Origin: Chamaelirium japonicum
Taxonomy: Eukaryota; Streptophyta; Magnoliopsida; Liliales; Melanthiaceae
Direction: 5' to 3'
Length of the DNA: 64,000 nt
Assembly (NCBI GenBank): GCA_947650365.1
Contig: OX393549.1
Span: 23,797,347-23,861,346 of the forward strand
A program made the translations under genes and the position numbers. The notes under the pieces were generated by a model. It was given only the letters and a program-made list of their open reading frames with translations, made no database searches and was not told the DNA's origin. Below are positions 1 through 9,480 of this stretch, in pieces (position 1 is the stretch's first letter; each line of letters opens with the position of its first letter).

Positions 1-1047
1 CACGCTGTCCCTGTAGACCTCCAAGCCCGCATCGAAATCCCCGTTCTCACACAAAAATAACAAGAAATTCTTGAATGTCGCAGCATTTGGACTGCAACCC
101 TTCTTCTTAAGCCCCTTATAAACCTCCTTAGCATCCTCGAGTCGTCCATTCTTGCAGTAAGAGGTGGTGAGATAGTTAAAAGTGATGGTATCGGGCTTCA
201 ACCCAGCAGACTCAATCTCGCCGATAGCCTCGAGCACCTCATCCGGCTTCCCATGAAGGGCTCGATGCATGACCCTGACGTTATAAGTGGCCAGATCGGG
301 AACACAGCCCTTGCTTGGTAGCTCCTTCCACAGCTTCTCGGCTTCCTCCGGCTTCCCCTCCTTGTAGAGGTAATCAATAAGGGTGGTATAGATCACAGTG
401 GTGAGCTCGATCTTCTTCTCCTCCATCTCCTTCAGGGTCTCATAGGCTTTCTCGGATTTTCCGGTGAGAAAGAGGGACTTGATCAGGATACCGTAGGAGA
501 CGGCGTCGGGGTCAACAGAGTGTTTCCCGGGGAGCTCGGAGAAGAAGTGGGGCACACGGCGGGGGTGCTTGGCGCGGATGCAGGCGGAGAGGAGGGCGTT
601 GAAGGAGACGGCGGTGGGCGGGGCGGAGCAGAGGCGGCCGACCTCCTCGAAGGTGCGGAGGGCGTGGTCGAGCATGCCGGCGCCGCCGTAGGAGAGGATG
701 AGGGTGGCGAGGAAGGGTTCCTGGGAGGCATAGGGGCCCTTCTTGCGGGACTCGATGAGGGACTCGATGTCGGAGAAGCGGCGGGATCGGGCGAGGCGGC
801 GGACTGTGAGTTCGACGGCGTATCGGCCGGAGACGGGGGACGCGTCGGGGTCGGAGACGGAGGAGAGGATGGATACGGCCTTGTCGGGGTCGAACTCGTT
901 GCGGAGCCTGGACTTGGCCACGGATACGGAGATGGACCCCGGGGGTGTTGGGGGCGTCGATGGGGAGGCGGATGTCGAGGAGGACGGGCGGCAGCAGCGG
1001 AGGAGGAGGAGGGAGCACCGGCGGCGAGAGCAGGAGATCATCGCCAT
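1..1047 (-). CDS. P-class pentatricopeptide repeat (PPR) protein, probably mitochondrial; 3' end beyond the window
   Basis: An open frame of 349 codons runs on the minus strand from the ATG at 1047 to the window edge with no stop, so the C-terminus is missing. The first ~35 residues are rich in Ser, Arg and Leu with few acids, as in a mitochondrial presequence. A helical segment (about 42-100, including AKSRLRNEFDPDKA and RYAVELTVRRLARSRRFSDI) is followed by successive ~35-residue PPR motifs from about residue 110 onward (for example VSFNALLSACIRAK, VIYTTLIDYLYKEGKPEEAE, ITFNYLTTSYCKNGRLEDAK). No E or DYW domain is visible. The protein resembles Arabidopsis At2g18520/At4g36680, which are predicted to be mitochondrial. 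PPR proteins bind organellar RNA, and some relatives are mitoribosome subunits; the role here is inferred. The start has a second in-frame Met at residue 3. Codons are strongly GC-ending, unlike the flanking repeats. The gene appears intron-less. Confidence 0.93.
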   Translation of the reverse strand, partial: MAMISCSRRRCSLLLLRCCRPSSSTSASPSTPPTPPGSISVSVAKSRLRNEFDPDKAVSILSSVSDPDASPVSGRYAVELTVRRLARSRRFSDIESLIESRKKGPYASQEPFLATLILSYGGAGMLDHALRTFEEVGRLCSAPPTAVSFNALLSACIRAKHPRRVPHFFSELPGKHSVDPDAVSYGILIKSLFLTGKSEKAYETLKEMEEKKIELTTVIYTTLIDYLYKEGKPEEAEKLWKELPSKGCVPDLATYNVRVMHRALHGKPDEVLEAIGEIESAGLKPDTITFNYLTTSYCKNGRLEDAKEVYKGLKKKGCSPNAATFKNFLLFLCENGDFDAGLEVYRDSV

Positions 1048-1329
1048 TTGGTCCTGTCGGTAGGAGAACAGGGTTTAGGGTTTTCCAGTCCAAACAGTGG
1101 TTTGATCGATACTTTTGGTTTTGGGTCAGCAGTGGTTGGGTCGGGTTTGCTGCCTATAGATAGGGGTGTAAATCCGGAACGGCATCCTGAAGCTAACGGC
1201 CCAGCTGTAAAACACCTTGGCCCAGGCTCAGGCCCAACTACCAGGTAACTAGCTGGTACAGTTGGTTAAAACCCCAACTACCAGAGCCAACATTAACAAC
1301 TTGCTTACTAGAGGATTACTAGGAGAGTC
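1048..1329. other. Upstream region of the PPR gene, nothing specific seen
   Basis: About 280 bases lie between the PPR start and the first LINE-derived sequence. I see no convincing TATA box or repeat. Open frames that cross it on the plus strand are GC-rich shadows of the PPR gene. Confidence 0.4.
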
Positions 1330-1499
1330 AATTCTTATTAACTGACAAATCATTACAAGCTTCCACTTCTAAGATAGAGAATATACAATCAGGGGGCTCA
1401 AAAACCAGAAAATAAGAGGACACAACGCAACGCTATACTAGCGATAATATGCGCCACCTGGTTAGCATCTCGATTGACGTGATGAAAAACGCAAGAAGA

Positions 1500-2952
1500 T
1501 ATTGGAATTAAATCCTATTATTAGAGTCGTAGCGGAAGCAAAAAATAGATCCGAGGATCTCATGGTGTATGTTTCATTAAAATTAATTTTACAAAACAAT
1601 CTACATGCAAATCTATGATCCTAGCATATGTGTGGACACCCTAGAGGCATAGTACAATCTACAAAAGATATGCATCTAGTTAGGTGTTTAGAATCATCAT
1701 ACCTTGTGGATCTTAGATCCGAAGTGAACGAAACGAGGGTTGATGATTGTAAATCGAGAGGAAACTTGTCGGATAGCACCTTGTTCTTTACGAATGGAGG
1801 AATCCTCGAAGTCCTATCTCTGAGTGCAAGGACTACGAGCCGACGGATAATCACGTTGTGAAGACGATGGCGAGCCGCAAGATCTCCTCCTTCTCTTTCT
1901 CTCTTCTTTCTTCTCCTTCCTTCATCTTTCTTCCTTGGCCGAAACCACAAAGAGGGAGAGGGAGAGGGGGCGATTTTTTCTGGAGAGATGAGAGCTAGGG
2001 CCGGCCCCTTCTCCCCCTATTCCTCTTATAGGGCCAGTCCACCTAGTGCTTTACACATGCTAGGGCCCCTCTTAGAAATAGGGACCCTGATCCTTGGACA
2101 ATTTTATTATATGTTTGAATGGAACTAGTCCCTTCTTGGAGTTGTGCATATTAAATCTGACCAAGATGATATCTATGTAGGCTGACTGTGACAGCGAGAG
2201 AATCTTCTTTTGACGATCTCGAGTTACCTTGATCCTTAGAACATAACTCGCTTCACCCAAATCTTTCATGTCAAATTGAAAGGATAACCACACCTTCATT
2301 ATAGACAACGTTTTAATATTGTTTCAAATGAGCAGGATATCGTCGACGTAAATAACTAGAAAAACTATTGTAGTCTTATCGCTCCTTTTGTGTGGACAGG
2401 TTGACTCATCAAAATGTACTCATCCAACACTGGACGTCGGATAACCTGTAGGGATTGCATGCCACTCTAGAGTCAGCCGGGCAACCCAATATACTGTGGT
2501 ATTAGACTATGGACCACACAACCGGTTGGCTAAGTGTACATGGTCCCTCAGGGTTAAGGACAAATTATCTATAGTAGTAAGACGGTTCATGCACCAATGT
2601 CTGAATCACTGATCTGTGCACCGTCTTGATCGTGCTTGGTCAGGTGAATGGGAATCCCATGTTCCCGTGGTGGAGACTCCACGACATCCTTTCCCTGCCA
2701 ACAGCTTATTCTCGGTGAAGCGACCGACATCACCAAAGCTGTGAACTAGTTCTAGGTCTACACAGAACCGAGCAACTGGGTCTCCCAAGCATGGACCCAC
2801 CATACACCTCATGGCCTACTGTGTTCCCTAAGGTCCTTTATTATATATGAATTATCATACACCAAAGTAGTATTCTAATTAAAGCAATAACCAAAGTCAT
2901 ATTTATTAATGTTAATACCAAAATCCACACTCCGGACACACGAGTTACAACA
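1500..2952 (-). mobile_element. Copia element reduced to two partial LTRs and a reverse transcriptase scrap
   Basis: Read on the minus strand, 2952 to about 2390 matches the first part of the LTR seen at 9481, about 2385 to 2070 is reverse transcriptase sequence, and about 2045 to 1500 matches the last part of the same LTR. A perfect 5-bp target duplication, gaaga, flanks the whole unit (1495-1499 and 2953-2957). The order matches a full element that lost two large internal blocks. The host is the LINE RNase H domain at 1330-3217. The LTR end reads TATTGG on the plus strand where TGTTGG is expected, one mutation. Confidence 0.85.
2072..2385 (-). pseudogene. Copia reverse transcriptase fragment
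   Basis: The minus strand encodes WLSFQFDMKDLGEASYVL and the following residues. These are nearly the same as the corresponding piece of the Copia pol at about 16420-16620 (WLSSQFDMKDLGEASYVL), so both copies belong to one family. The catalytic YVDD box lies at the fragment's 5' edge as partly altered sequence (around 2340-2350). No functional protein can come from this piece. Confidence 0.85.
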
Positions 2953-3217
2953 GAAGAGAATAACCTCGCTAGCCTCCTGCATTCCAAATGATAGGAAGGT
3001 TCCCATCCAACATAAGGGTGATTGTTGTAAGGTTGTCGCCTTCAACGATCGTATTGCTTGTTTGGATCTTCATTAGTAGTCGTATACCTTCCAAAAGAGC
3101 TAAAGCATCTGCCACTAATGGAGTACAAAGGGGATGATTGGCCCCAAAACAACAAATAAAAGCTCCAAACTCATTTCGGACCACCAATCTGAATGAGGAC
3201 ATAGTCGTACCCAATGT

Positions 3218-3482
3218 TCAAAATCACGGTATCAATCATGGTGTCGGTCAGCCCCGAACCAGTATGTACCGGCCGGTACGTACCGATACCGACCGATACG
3301 GACCGATACCAATTGAGGGAAAAAAACTAAAAAAAAAATTAAAACATATCAGTACCGGTCCGTACTGGCCCATACGGACCGGTATGTACCAGCCGGTACG
3401 GGTCAGGTATCGGGATCGGATGTTGTACTGGTCTCGAACAGGGCAAAACCGGTAAGTACCAGTATCGATCGAGATTTCAAAC
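3218..3482. repeat. MITE-like repeat rich in CCGGTACGTACC and CCGATAC motifs
   Basis: The block contains many inverted copies of GGTACGTACC- and ACCGATACGGACC-like strings around an A-rich centre. Its outer parts (GTTCAAAATC on the left, GAGATTTCAAAC on the right) are roughly inverse, so it can fold back on itself. I did not find a clear target duplication. It abuts LINE sequence on both sides. Superfamily unknown. Confidence 0.55.
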
Positions 3483-4680
3483 GGTGGACGTACTAATAGT
3501 CGCGTCAACATTTACTTTGACGAAAGAGGCTGCAGGCTTCTCCCACACACAAGTCCGCCTTGTCCTTCCCTCGTTTAGGAGAGTTGGGCACTCCGCTAAA
3601 CGAGGGAAGGAGGCTGCAAGCATCTCCCACACTCAGTTTGTGCTTAACTTCATGTGTCGTTTATCGGGCTGGAAGGCTCACATGTTTCTCAAGCGGGTCG
3701 CTTGGTTTTGATTCAATCGATTCTGGCCGTGCATATTATGAGGTGCAATCGGTTGCCCATTTCGTAGATGCTATGAGGCCCAAGTACTTATAGATGTTCA
3801 AAGTTTTGTATCGGGATTAGATTTCTCTCCCTCCAAACTCCCCTACATAGGTTGGGGCGGACCTTTGGAGTACTCTTCGGAAACCTCCCAAGATGATGTT
3901 TTTTCTGTGGAAATTGGTGCATGGGGTGCTCCCCACGGCTGCCCTCCTCTATCAGCTGCTCCGTTGAGGTTTTAGGGCATGTCCATGGTGTCATGACCTA
4001 GACGAGGACATCAAACACATATTCTGGGGTCGACCTGCTGCAACTGAGGTTTGGGAGTATGTGCGGAGAAAAACTGGCATTCATTTTGATCGGTGGGATC
4101 AGTTTATGACATTTCCCAACCCCGAACCGGAACAGGCCACTCCTCTACATAGTGAAGTCTCGACGCTCATCTTATGGACGATCTGGAAAGGCTGTTGCTC
4201 CAAGCTATTTCGATCTCAGGACATGAGGTTTGAAGGGTTTCGCCAAGGTCTTGCGACTCTATGTCAATCTATCCAAAATGAGCTGACGTCTAAGCGGGGG
4301 GAACCAGGTTCCTAGATGGGGCGAAAAAATTTCTTTAGACAGATGGTTCCTTTCGGTCTGAAGGTGAACTTGCTAGTGGGGCATGGGTTCTTGCTACCAC
4401 AGAAGGGGCAGTAATTGCGGCTGCTTCATTTCCATGCCGGATGACAGCCCCTGTTCAGGTGGAATTGTGTGGTGATCAATGTGGGCTCTCCGTGAGCTAG
4501 TCAGGAGGGAAGCTCGTCCAGAGGAACTAGAGCCAAGAGTGCTACTATTTGCATGCCCCCATGAAACTGTTAAGAATGGTTGGCAGAGGATAGTGATGGC
4601 ATATTTGCATTCACTCTCTCTTATTCTTTTGTCAATGATTTATTTGGTGTATTTTTCAGGCTATAGCATTGATTTCAAAT
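3483..4680 (+). mobile_element. 5'-truncated L1-type LINE: end of RT, zf-RVT and RNase H region
   Basis: The plus strand encodes, in broken frames, an RT thumb-like piece (RLSGWKAHMFLKRVAWF, compare KLSGWKAKTLSQAGRLVLLK in the LINE at 34.1 kb). Next comes the zf-RVT region near 3890-4315 (KLVHGVLPTAALL, CPWCHDLDEDIKHIFWG, then a Trp-rich helix LILWTIWKGC), then an RNase H start near 4340 (TDGSFRSEGELASGAWVL). Frameshifts and stops show decay. A ~60-bp piece (ggaggctgca... with inverted cctcgttta/taaacgagg) is duplicated near 3530-3630. The 3' end before the Mutator-like element is approximate. Confidence 0.75.
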
Positions 4681-4739
4681 GTCAAATTCCGACCTTATAA
4701 GGAATTATGAAAAGACGAGATATTTCGTCTTATATTTTA

Positions 4740-5236
4740 GGGGCTATTAGCCTAAGACCTCTCTAACCAACCCCACATTAGGATAAACCTATCAAAACTT
4801 TTCATTTAAGCTCCAGCCCCTCTAAACCAACCCAACTTTAGGAAAAGCACTTCCCATTTTTTTTAATCCCCATACCACCCTCCCCTACCCTCCTCCCTCT
4901 TCAAATCTGGCGGCGGGGGCGGTGCAAGCGACAGGGGCGGCAGCGGCTGCTGCCGCGAGCGGCGGAGGCGACAGTGGTTGCAGGCGCGAGCTGCATTGCG
5001 GCAGAGGCGGCGGGCGCTAGCGGCGAAGGCTGCGACAACGGTGGGGATTCGGTTAGGTTTAGGGTTCATCCCATGGTCTATAGATTTGGTTCGGCCGGAA
5101 GAGGGGGGGGGGGACATCTAAATTCGAAGGAGGAGGAGGGGCATTTTCGTCCACAGGGGTTTCAGCTCAAATGAAAAGGTGGTCGGGACTGCTGCTCGAA
5201 AAGGATCTCTAAGATGGGCTTCTTGCTAATTCCACC
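4740..5236. mobile_element. Mutator-like non-autonomous element with a GC-rich core
   Basis: A perfect 9-bp target duplication, tatatttta (4731-4739 and 5237-5245), is the length typical of Mutator elements. The ends GGGGCTATTAGC and GCTAATTCCACC are imperfect inverted repeats. The centre, about 4905-5110, is a GC-rich, GGCGGC-laden stretch unlike the AT-rich arms, and looks like a captured 5' gene or exon fragment, as in Pack-MULEs. No transposase is present. Confidence 0.7.
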
Positions 5237-5473
5237 TATATTTTATGAAATATCTTAATTTTAACAGAACCCTGTGTTATAGGATTGAAAAATTCGACAT
5301 GTAAGTTTCATTTCGGTATGCTAAAAAAAAATAAGATATTTCACGATATTTCAGTCATTGATCACATGTACCTTCACATTTTAGTTGAGCATTAACACCT
5401 CCTATAATGAGGGGCTCATGTTTAGTGAGAGCCACATCCATGTGTTGGAGCGAAGTCATATCTTATTGGCTTA
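5237..5473. other. AT-rich spacer, nothing recognised
   Basis: Apart from the 9-bp duplication at its left end, I see no coding or repeat structure here. It separates the Mutator-like element from the next MITE. Confidence 0.4.
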
Positions 5474-5892
5474 GAGCATCTCCAATGGGATCCTAGGTGC
5501 CTTTCCTATTCTAGATGCTCCTAGCGACCACGTAGGCAAAATAGGGAGTGGGAATTGAAGAGCACTCAAACATGCTCTATGTATCTTTCATATTTTGCAA
5601 CTTCCAGATTTGTTTGCTATTTTTTAGTTTTTTTAATAGATTTTTACAATTTTTGGCGGGGGGTGTTTGGAAAATGAACACAGGCAAGGGACGTTTGTTT
5701 TATTAAAATCCGGGGCCTAGGATCCAAAATCGCACTACTCCTCTCACCAGCCCTAGCGAGAGCAGCAGTGAAAGTTTAGATAGGGAAATATCTATTGAAC
5801 CCATTGGACTATTGGAGCGCCGTTTTAACCCCATACTCCATTTGTTTCGCTATAGTAATGAATGACAAGCCTACTGCCCGTTGGAGATGCTC
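5474..5892. mobile_element. Harbinger/Tourist-like MITE (GAGCATCTCCAA ends)
   Basis: The ends GAGCATCTCCAATGGG (5474) and CCCGTTGGAGATGCTC (ending 5892) are terminal inverted repeats. Flanking trinucleotides are tta on the left and ata on the right, close to the TTA/TAA duplications of PIF/Harbinger elements. The ends are common in plant MITEs of this type. The 419-bp body has no coding potential. Confidence 0.7.
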
Positions 5893-7187
5893 ATAGCAAT
5901 CTGGCAGCTAAGGAGGTTTCAGGAAATTGCTACTCCAACGTTGCCAACATCCTGATGTGGCAATTGATTACTACCACCCACCACGATTGGAGAATCATAC
6001 CTATCATGATCGGCAGTCGTCGGACAACAATGATCGGGTCGAGTGCCACAGCAGGATGTTGCCAACATCTCCATGTTGAAGTATCATTGATCGAAGTTTT
6101 AGACGTAAGAAGCTTGAAGTTTGGTTCTCCTTTCTCCTCATCAGACCTCCTGAGTTGCCAACATCTTCATGTGAGATGTTTCCACTACAAAGTCTGATGT
6201 CGTTTTTGATGATGGCATTGAGGTCATTGCTGCAATCACTGATATTACGCAGGATGTTGGACAGGTTGTGGTCTGGAACCATGCTGATGGTGTAATGCTC
6301 GAAGGAGATGAGTTTGTCATAGAGGCTGGTGTTGCTTTTTGCGGAAGCTGATGTTGGCACAGTAGCCATTGCTGATGTTCCACAGACTTGTTGTTGTTGT
6401 AGATTTGGCAGATGTTATGCAGGCTGCTGGAGAGGATGATGTGGACGCTGCTAATGCTATGGATGACAGAGAGGTTTCGTTGGTCAGAGTAAGCAATTTC
6501 AATGAAGGCTTTAACCCCGGTGCGATTGCCTCTGCATGGGTTCTGCTGGAGCCACGTCGCAGCCCTCGCCTGGCAAACCTAGGGACAGATTTAATCGAAG
6601 CTAGGGCGACAATTTGAGCCAAGTCTAGAGCTCTTGAGTCAGGTGCGCACAACTGCCCTCCTCGCCCGAAGCATGGTGATTCTCTGATTCCGAATCTTCG
6701 GCATCAATTATCAACGTTCGACGATGCGAAGTCAAAACCTACCACTGAATTTGATGGAGGACAACACACTTCTTGGTTTAGCTTCGGCTATGGAGTTCTC
6801 TATCTCAGGAGCGAATTTGAAACCCTTTTTAGATCAGTTATAGGAGCTAGAGAGGTCGAGTGCTTCGGAGTTTTAAGACCTTGGTGCCTAACTTTTATTT
6901 GGACCTTTCGGGCTTTCTAGATAGACCGTCTTGGTCGGGTCTCCAGATAGTGTACTTTATGCCGTTGGGCATAAGTTGTATCGTTTTTTTTAAATAAACC
7001 GGTAGGGGTCAAGACGGAACCCCCCCCCCCCCCCCCCCTCTCAATAACATAGAGGGATTTCTATAAATAAAAAAAAAAAGAATGAATTTTGCTTAAGTCG
7101 TCTTTTCTCTTTGAATTCTCTTGATCAGATCTTGTGTATTTTTTTTCAATTAACATTTTGAGAAAAGCATTTTGATCTGTAACAATC
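5893..7187. other. Unassigned, probably decayed repeat sequence
   Basis: Short GTTGCCAACATC-like strings recur on both strands around 5940-6170. A plus-strand frame at 6369-6617 contains RRSPRLANLGTDLIEARATI, which recalls the C-terminal tail of some plant LINE ORF1 proteins, but the match is weak. A 20-base poly-C run lies near 7021-7040. An A-rich stretch near 6990-7080 could be an old LINE 3' end. I do not assign a function. Confidence 0.3.
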
Positions 7188-8060
7188 ATGTCTCCAAGCT
7201 CCTCCCCTCCCGTTCACTCTCCTCTTGCTCCAACACTGGCGGTGGCGACGAATAAGACAGACTATCCTTGGCATGGTCGGTTTGATGGCTCTCGCATGGC
7301 TCCATTGGTGGAAGGGATGATGGTGCTGGACCCAGCTCGGCTTCAAGTAACACAGGCGAAGTGGCGGCAACCGTTGGTGGGTAAATTCTTGGGGCTAAAA
7401 CTACATGTAGAGGTTTTGCGGAGGCGGGTCACAGAGAGGTGGCCATGTGCTGGACGTGTATAGGTAATGGACCTCCCTAATGGTTTTTTTTGTCAGTTTG
7501 AGCAAGAGGACGATCTAGCGCATGTTTGGGAAGGTAGCCCATGGATCTTTGATGGAAGGGTTCTTGATCTCTAGCGATGGGCTCCATTCTTCCAGCCTCT
7601 TCAAGAAGAGATTGATCATACTCCTGTGTGGATTAGTTTGCAAGGCCTATTGGTTGATTGCCACGATGAGAAAATGGTTATGGACATTGCGGCTGCGGCG
7701 GCGGCGGCAGATCGTCCAATCCGAGTGGATCATAATTCCCAGTCTGGATCCAGAGATTTATACGTGCGGGTGTGCGTTGAAGTAGACAACCCAATGGAAG
7801 TTGGGTTGTCTACTCTGGAGCGGCCACCGGGTTTCTCCCAGATCCAGTTAGAGATAGGGGAGGCACTGGGAGGGGGACTAGAGACTCGGCATTGGGCTAC
7901 AGTGGAGAAAACTCAGCGACTGTTGTCTGAAGTGGATGAAGAACAGAGGGAGGTTGAGGTGCTCGAGAGTGCTACAAGTGCTTGGGAGAAACCAGTCCGA
8001 GGGGAAGACCTGAATGAGTTGTGGAGTCGAGCGGTCTCTGGACCTAGAAACAGAGGATAG
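7188..8060 (+). pseudogene. LINE ORF1 (DUF4283-type protein), broken
   Basis: The ATG at 7188 opens a frame whose product continues, after a frame change near 7460 and a stop near 7575, to 8060. The pattern is that of DUF4283, the N-terminal domain of plant L1 LINE ORF1: QPLVGKFLGLKLHVEVLRRR, then MDLPNGFFCQFEQEDDLAHV and EGSPWIFDGRVLDL, then a WISLQGL segment. ORF1 proteins bind nucleic acid in the LINE particle. The C-terminal part (7630-8060) is acidic and Ala-rich with no recognisable zinc knuckle. It is the 5' gene of the LINE whose ORF2 starts at 8505. Only the frame breaks argue against function. Confidence 0.75.
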
Positions 8061-8112
8061 TGTTGATCGCTCTAAGGGCCAGTTGAAGGATCAACTGGCG
8101 TTGAGAGGCCAC

Positions 8113-8437
8113 TGTAGATACCCTCTCGCCTTAAAACCCGGGTCGTAAGGGGAGGTTCACCAAAGGGTATTTAAGCACACCATCGATCGTCCAGCCCATA
8201 GCCGATGTGGGACTAAACCCAACAATCCCCCCCTCACACGAGGCTAGAGCTAAACCACCTGCCATCCCCCCTCTCGTGTGGCAAGCGACAGGAAAGAACA
8301 CTCTGGTCCGACTGGCTCTGATACCATTTGTAGATACTCTCTCATCCCAAAAACCCGGGTCGTAAGGGGAGGTCCACCAGAGGATATTTAAGCACACCAT
8401 CGTCCAGCCCCTAGCCGATGTGGGACTAAACCCAACA
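8113..8437 (-). mobile_element. Complete SMART/TRIM-type miniature LTR retrotransposon (325 bp)
   Basis: Two direct repeats of 112 and 109 bp (8113-8224 and 8329-8437) begin TGTAGATA and end CCCAACA on the plus strand, so on the minus strand each LTR runs TGTTGGG to TATCTACA. Next to the right LTR the minus strand reads TGGTATCAGAGC (8315-8326), the primer-binding site for initiator tRNA-Met, which fixes the orientation. The left of the internal region is C-rich, giving a minus-strand purine tract. Flanks gccac and gccat are a 5-bp duplication with one mismatch. It sits between ORF1 and ORF2 of the LINE and carries no gene. Confidence 0.85.
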
Positions 8438-8504
8438 GCCATAGTAAAAAAAAATCTAGAAAAGGGAAGAGGATCCCTAGTTCTTTTCTTTCATCCATTC
8501 CCCA

Positions 8505-9480
8505 ATGAAGTTATTGATGTGGAATTGCCGAGGGATGCTGCGGCCGACAGCTATCAGCCATTTGCGATTGATCATTCGGATGTTCGACCCACAAGTTCTC
8601 TTTTGGTCGAGAGTCATGTTCGATTACACCAAGTACTACGGGTTTTTTTCCCTATTTCATCACCGGTATGATGTCTTCTGTGTGGGGATTATTTGTATGT
8701 AGCAGAGAGGAATTAGTTTGGTGTCAACTCTTTGGAGGCAGGAGCAGGTCCTCCATTTAGTGGTAACGAAGATAGAACCAACCCTATTCTCCTCTCGACG
8801 GTGTATGCTAGCACCTCGGAAGTCCGCGATTGGTTAGACTGCGCTGCCATGGTGCTTGGTGGGGGATTTTAGTTGCATTCTTTCTCAAGAGGATAAGGAG
8901 GGGGGGAGATCTTTATGGTCGACTGGAGATCTAGAATTTCTTGAGATGTTGAGGCTTTGTGGACTTCTGGAGGTGCCAGTTCCCAACGTGTGCCAAGTTA
9001 TGCATATAATCACTCCCCCTTCCTCTTTTCGACGATTAGCAATACGCGACCGCCGAGCGATCCATGGAGATTCATGAATTTTTGGTGGAATCGGGGGGAA
9101 TGCTCCGAAGTGGTCCATAACAACTGGATCAGAGGGGCTAGTTGCTCTGCAAATTTGTCGTTTGTTCAACGAGCAGTGGCTCATTGGAATAAGCATACGG
9201 TTGGTAAGATATATTCTTTGGTGGAGTCTCTTTGGGATCAATTAGACCGCCTCGAGTCTGTTTCGGAGGTAGAGCGGGGAGAGATAGAACGAGGGCGTCT
9301 ATCGGGACAGCTTCAGTGGGTGTTGGAGTAGCAGGAGAACATTTGGGCTCAAAAAGGTCGTACAAGATGGTCCCTCTTGGGTGATTGCAATACATTCTTC
9401 TTCCACACATGTAATCGGGTTAGACGAGAAAGGACTCGAATTCGTTGTCTGCAGGTTGGAGGGAATTTGATTGAAGACTC
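8505..9480 (+). pseudogene. LINE ORF2 5' part: AP-type endonuclease region, broken
   Basis: The ATG at 8505 starts MKLLMWNCRGMLRPTAISHL, the hallmark start of the endonuclease of plant L1-type ORF2, where the WNCRG asparagine is catalytic. Several frames then carry the rest of the domain and linker, for example FVQRAVAHWNKHTVGKIYSL and TRWSLLGDCNTFFFHTCNR. At 9480 the coding region is interrupted by the Copia element. It resumes at 32961 with the reverse transcriptase. At least three frame changes or stops precede the insertion, so the ORF is dead regardless of it. Confidence 0.8.

Larger units (their letters stand above)
1330..3217 (-). mobile_element. LINE fragment (RNase H-like end of ORF2), split by a Copia remnant
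   Basis: On the minus strand 3217-2958 encodes a piece of the plant LINE RNase H-like domain (RVT_3 family), including LVADALALLEGIRLL and IVEGDNLTTITLML. The domain resumes beyond the Copia remnant at 1499, where the minus strand reads FHHVNRDANQVAHIIAS, the usual end of this domain. The halves are separated by the Copia remnant at 1500-2952. The left limit near 1330 is approximate. The 5' side is cut by the repeat that starts near 3218. There are in-frame stops, so the fragment is dead. Confidence 0.75.

Noticed and set aside
512-1248. Long GC-rich frames on both strands over the PPR gene
   Set aside because: They are shadows of the GC-rich PPR coding frame; only the minus-strand frame from 1047 shows PPR motifs.
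2958-4680. One LINE with a 5' inversion (twin priming)
   Set aside because: Both orientations contain RNase H sequence, so these are two LINE fragments and not the two halves of one inverted insertion.
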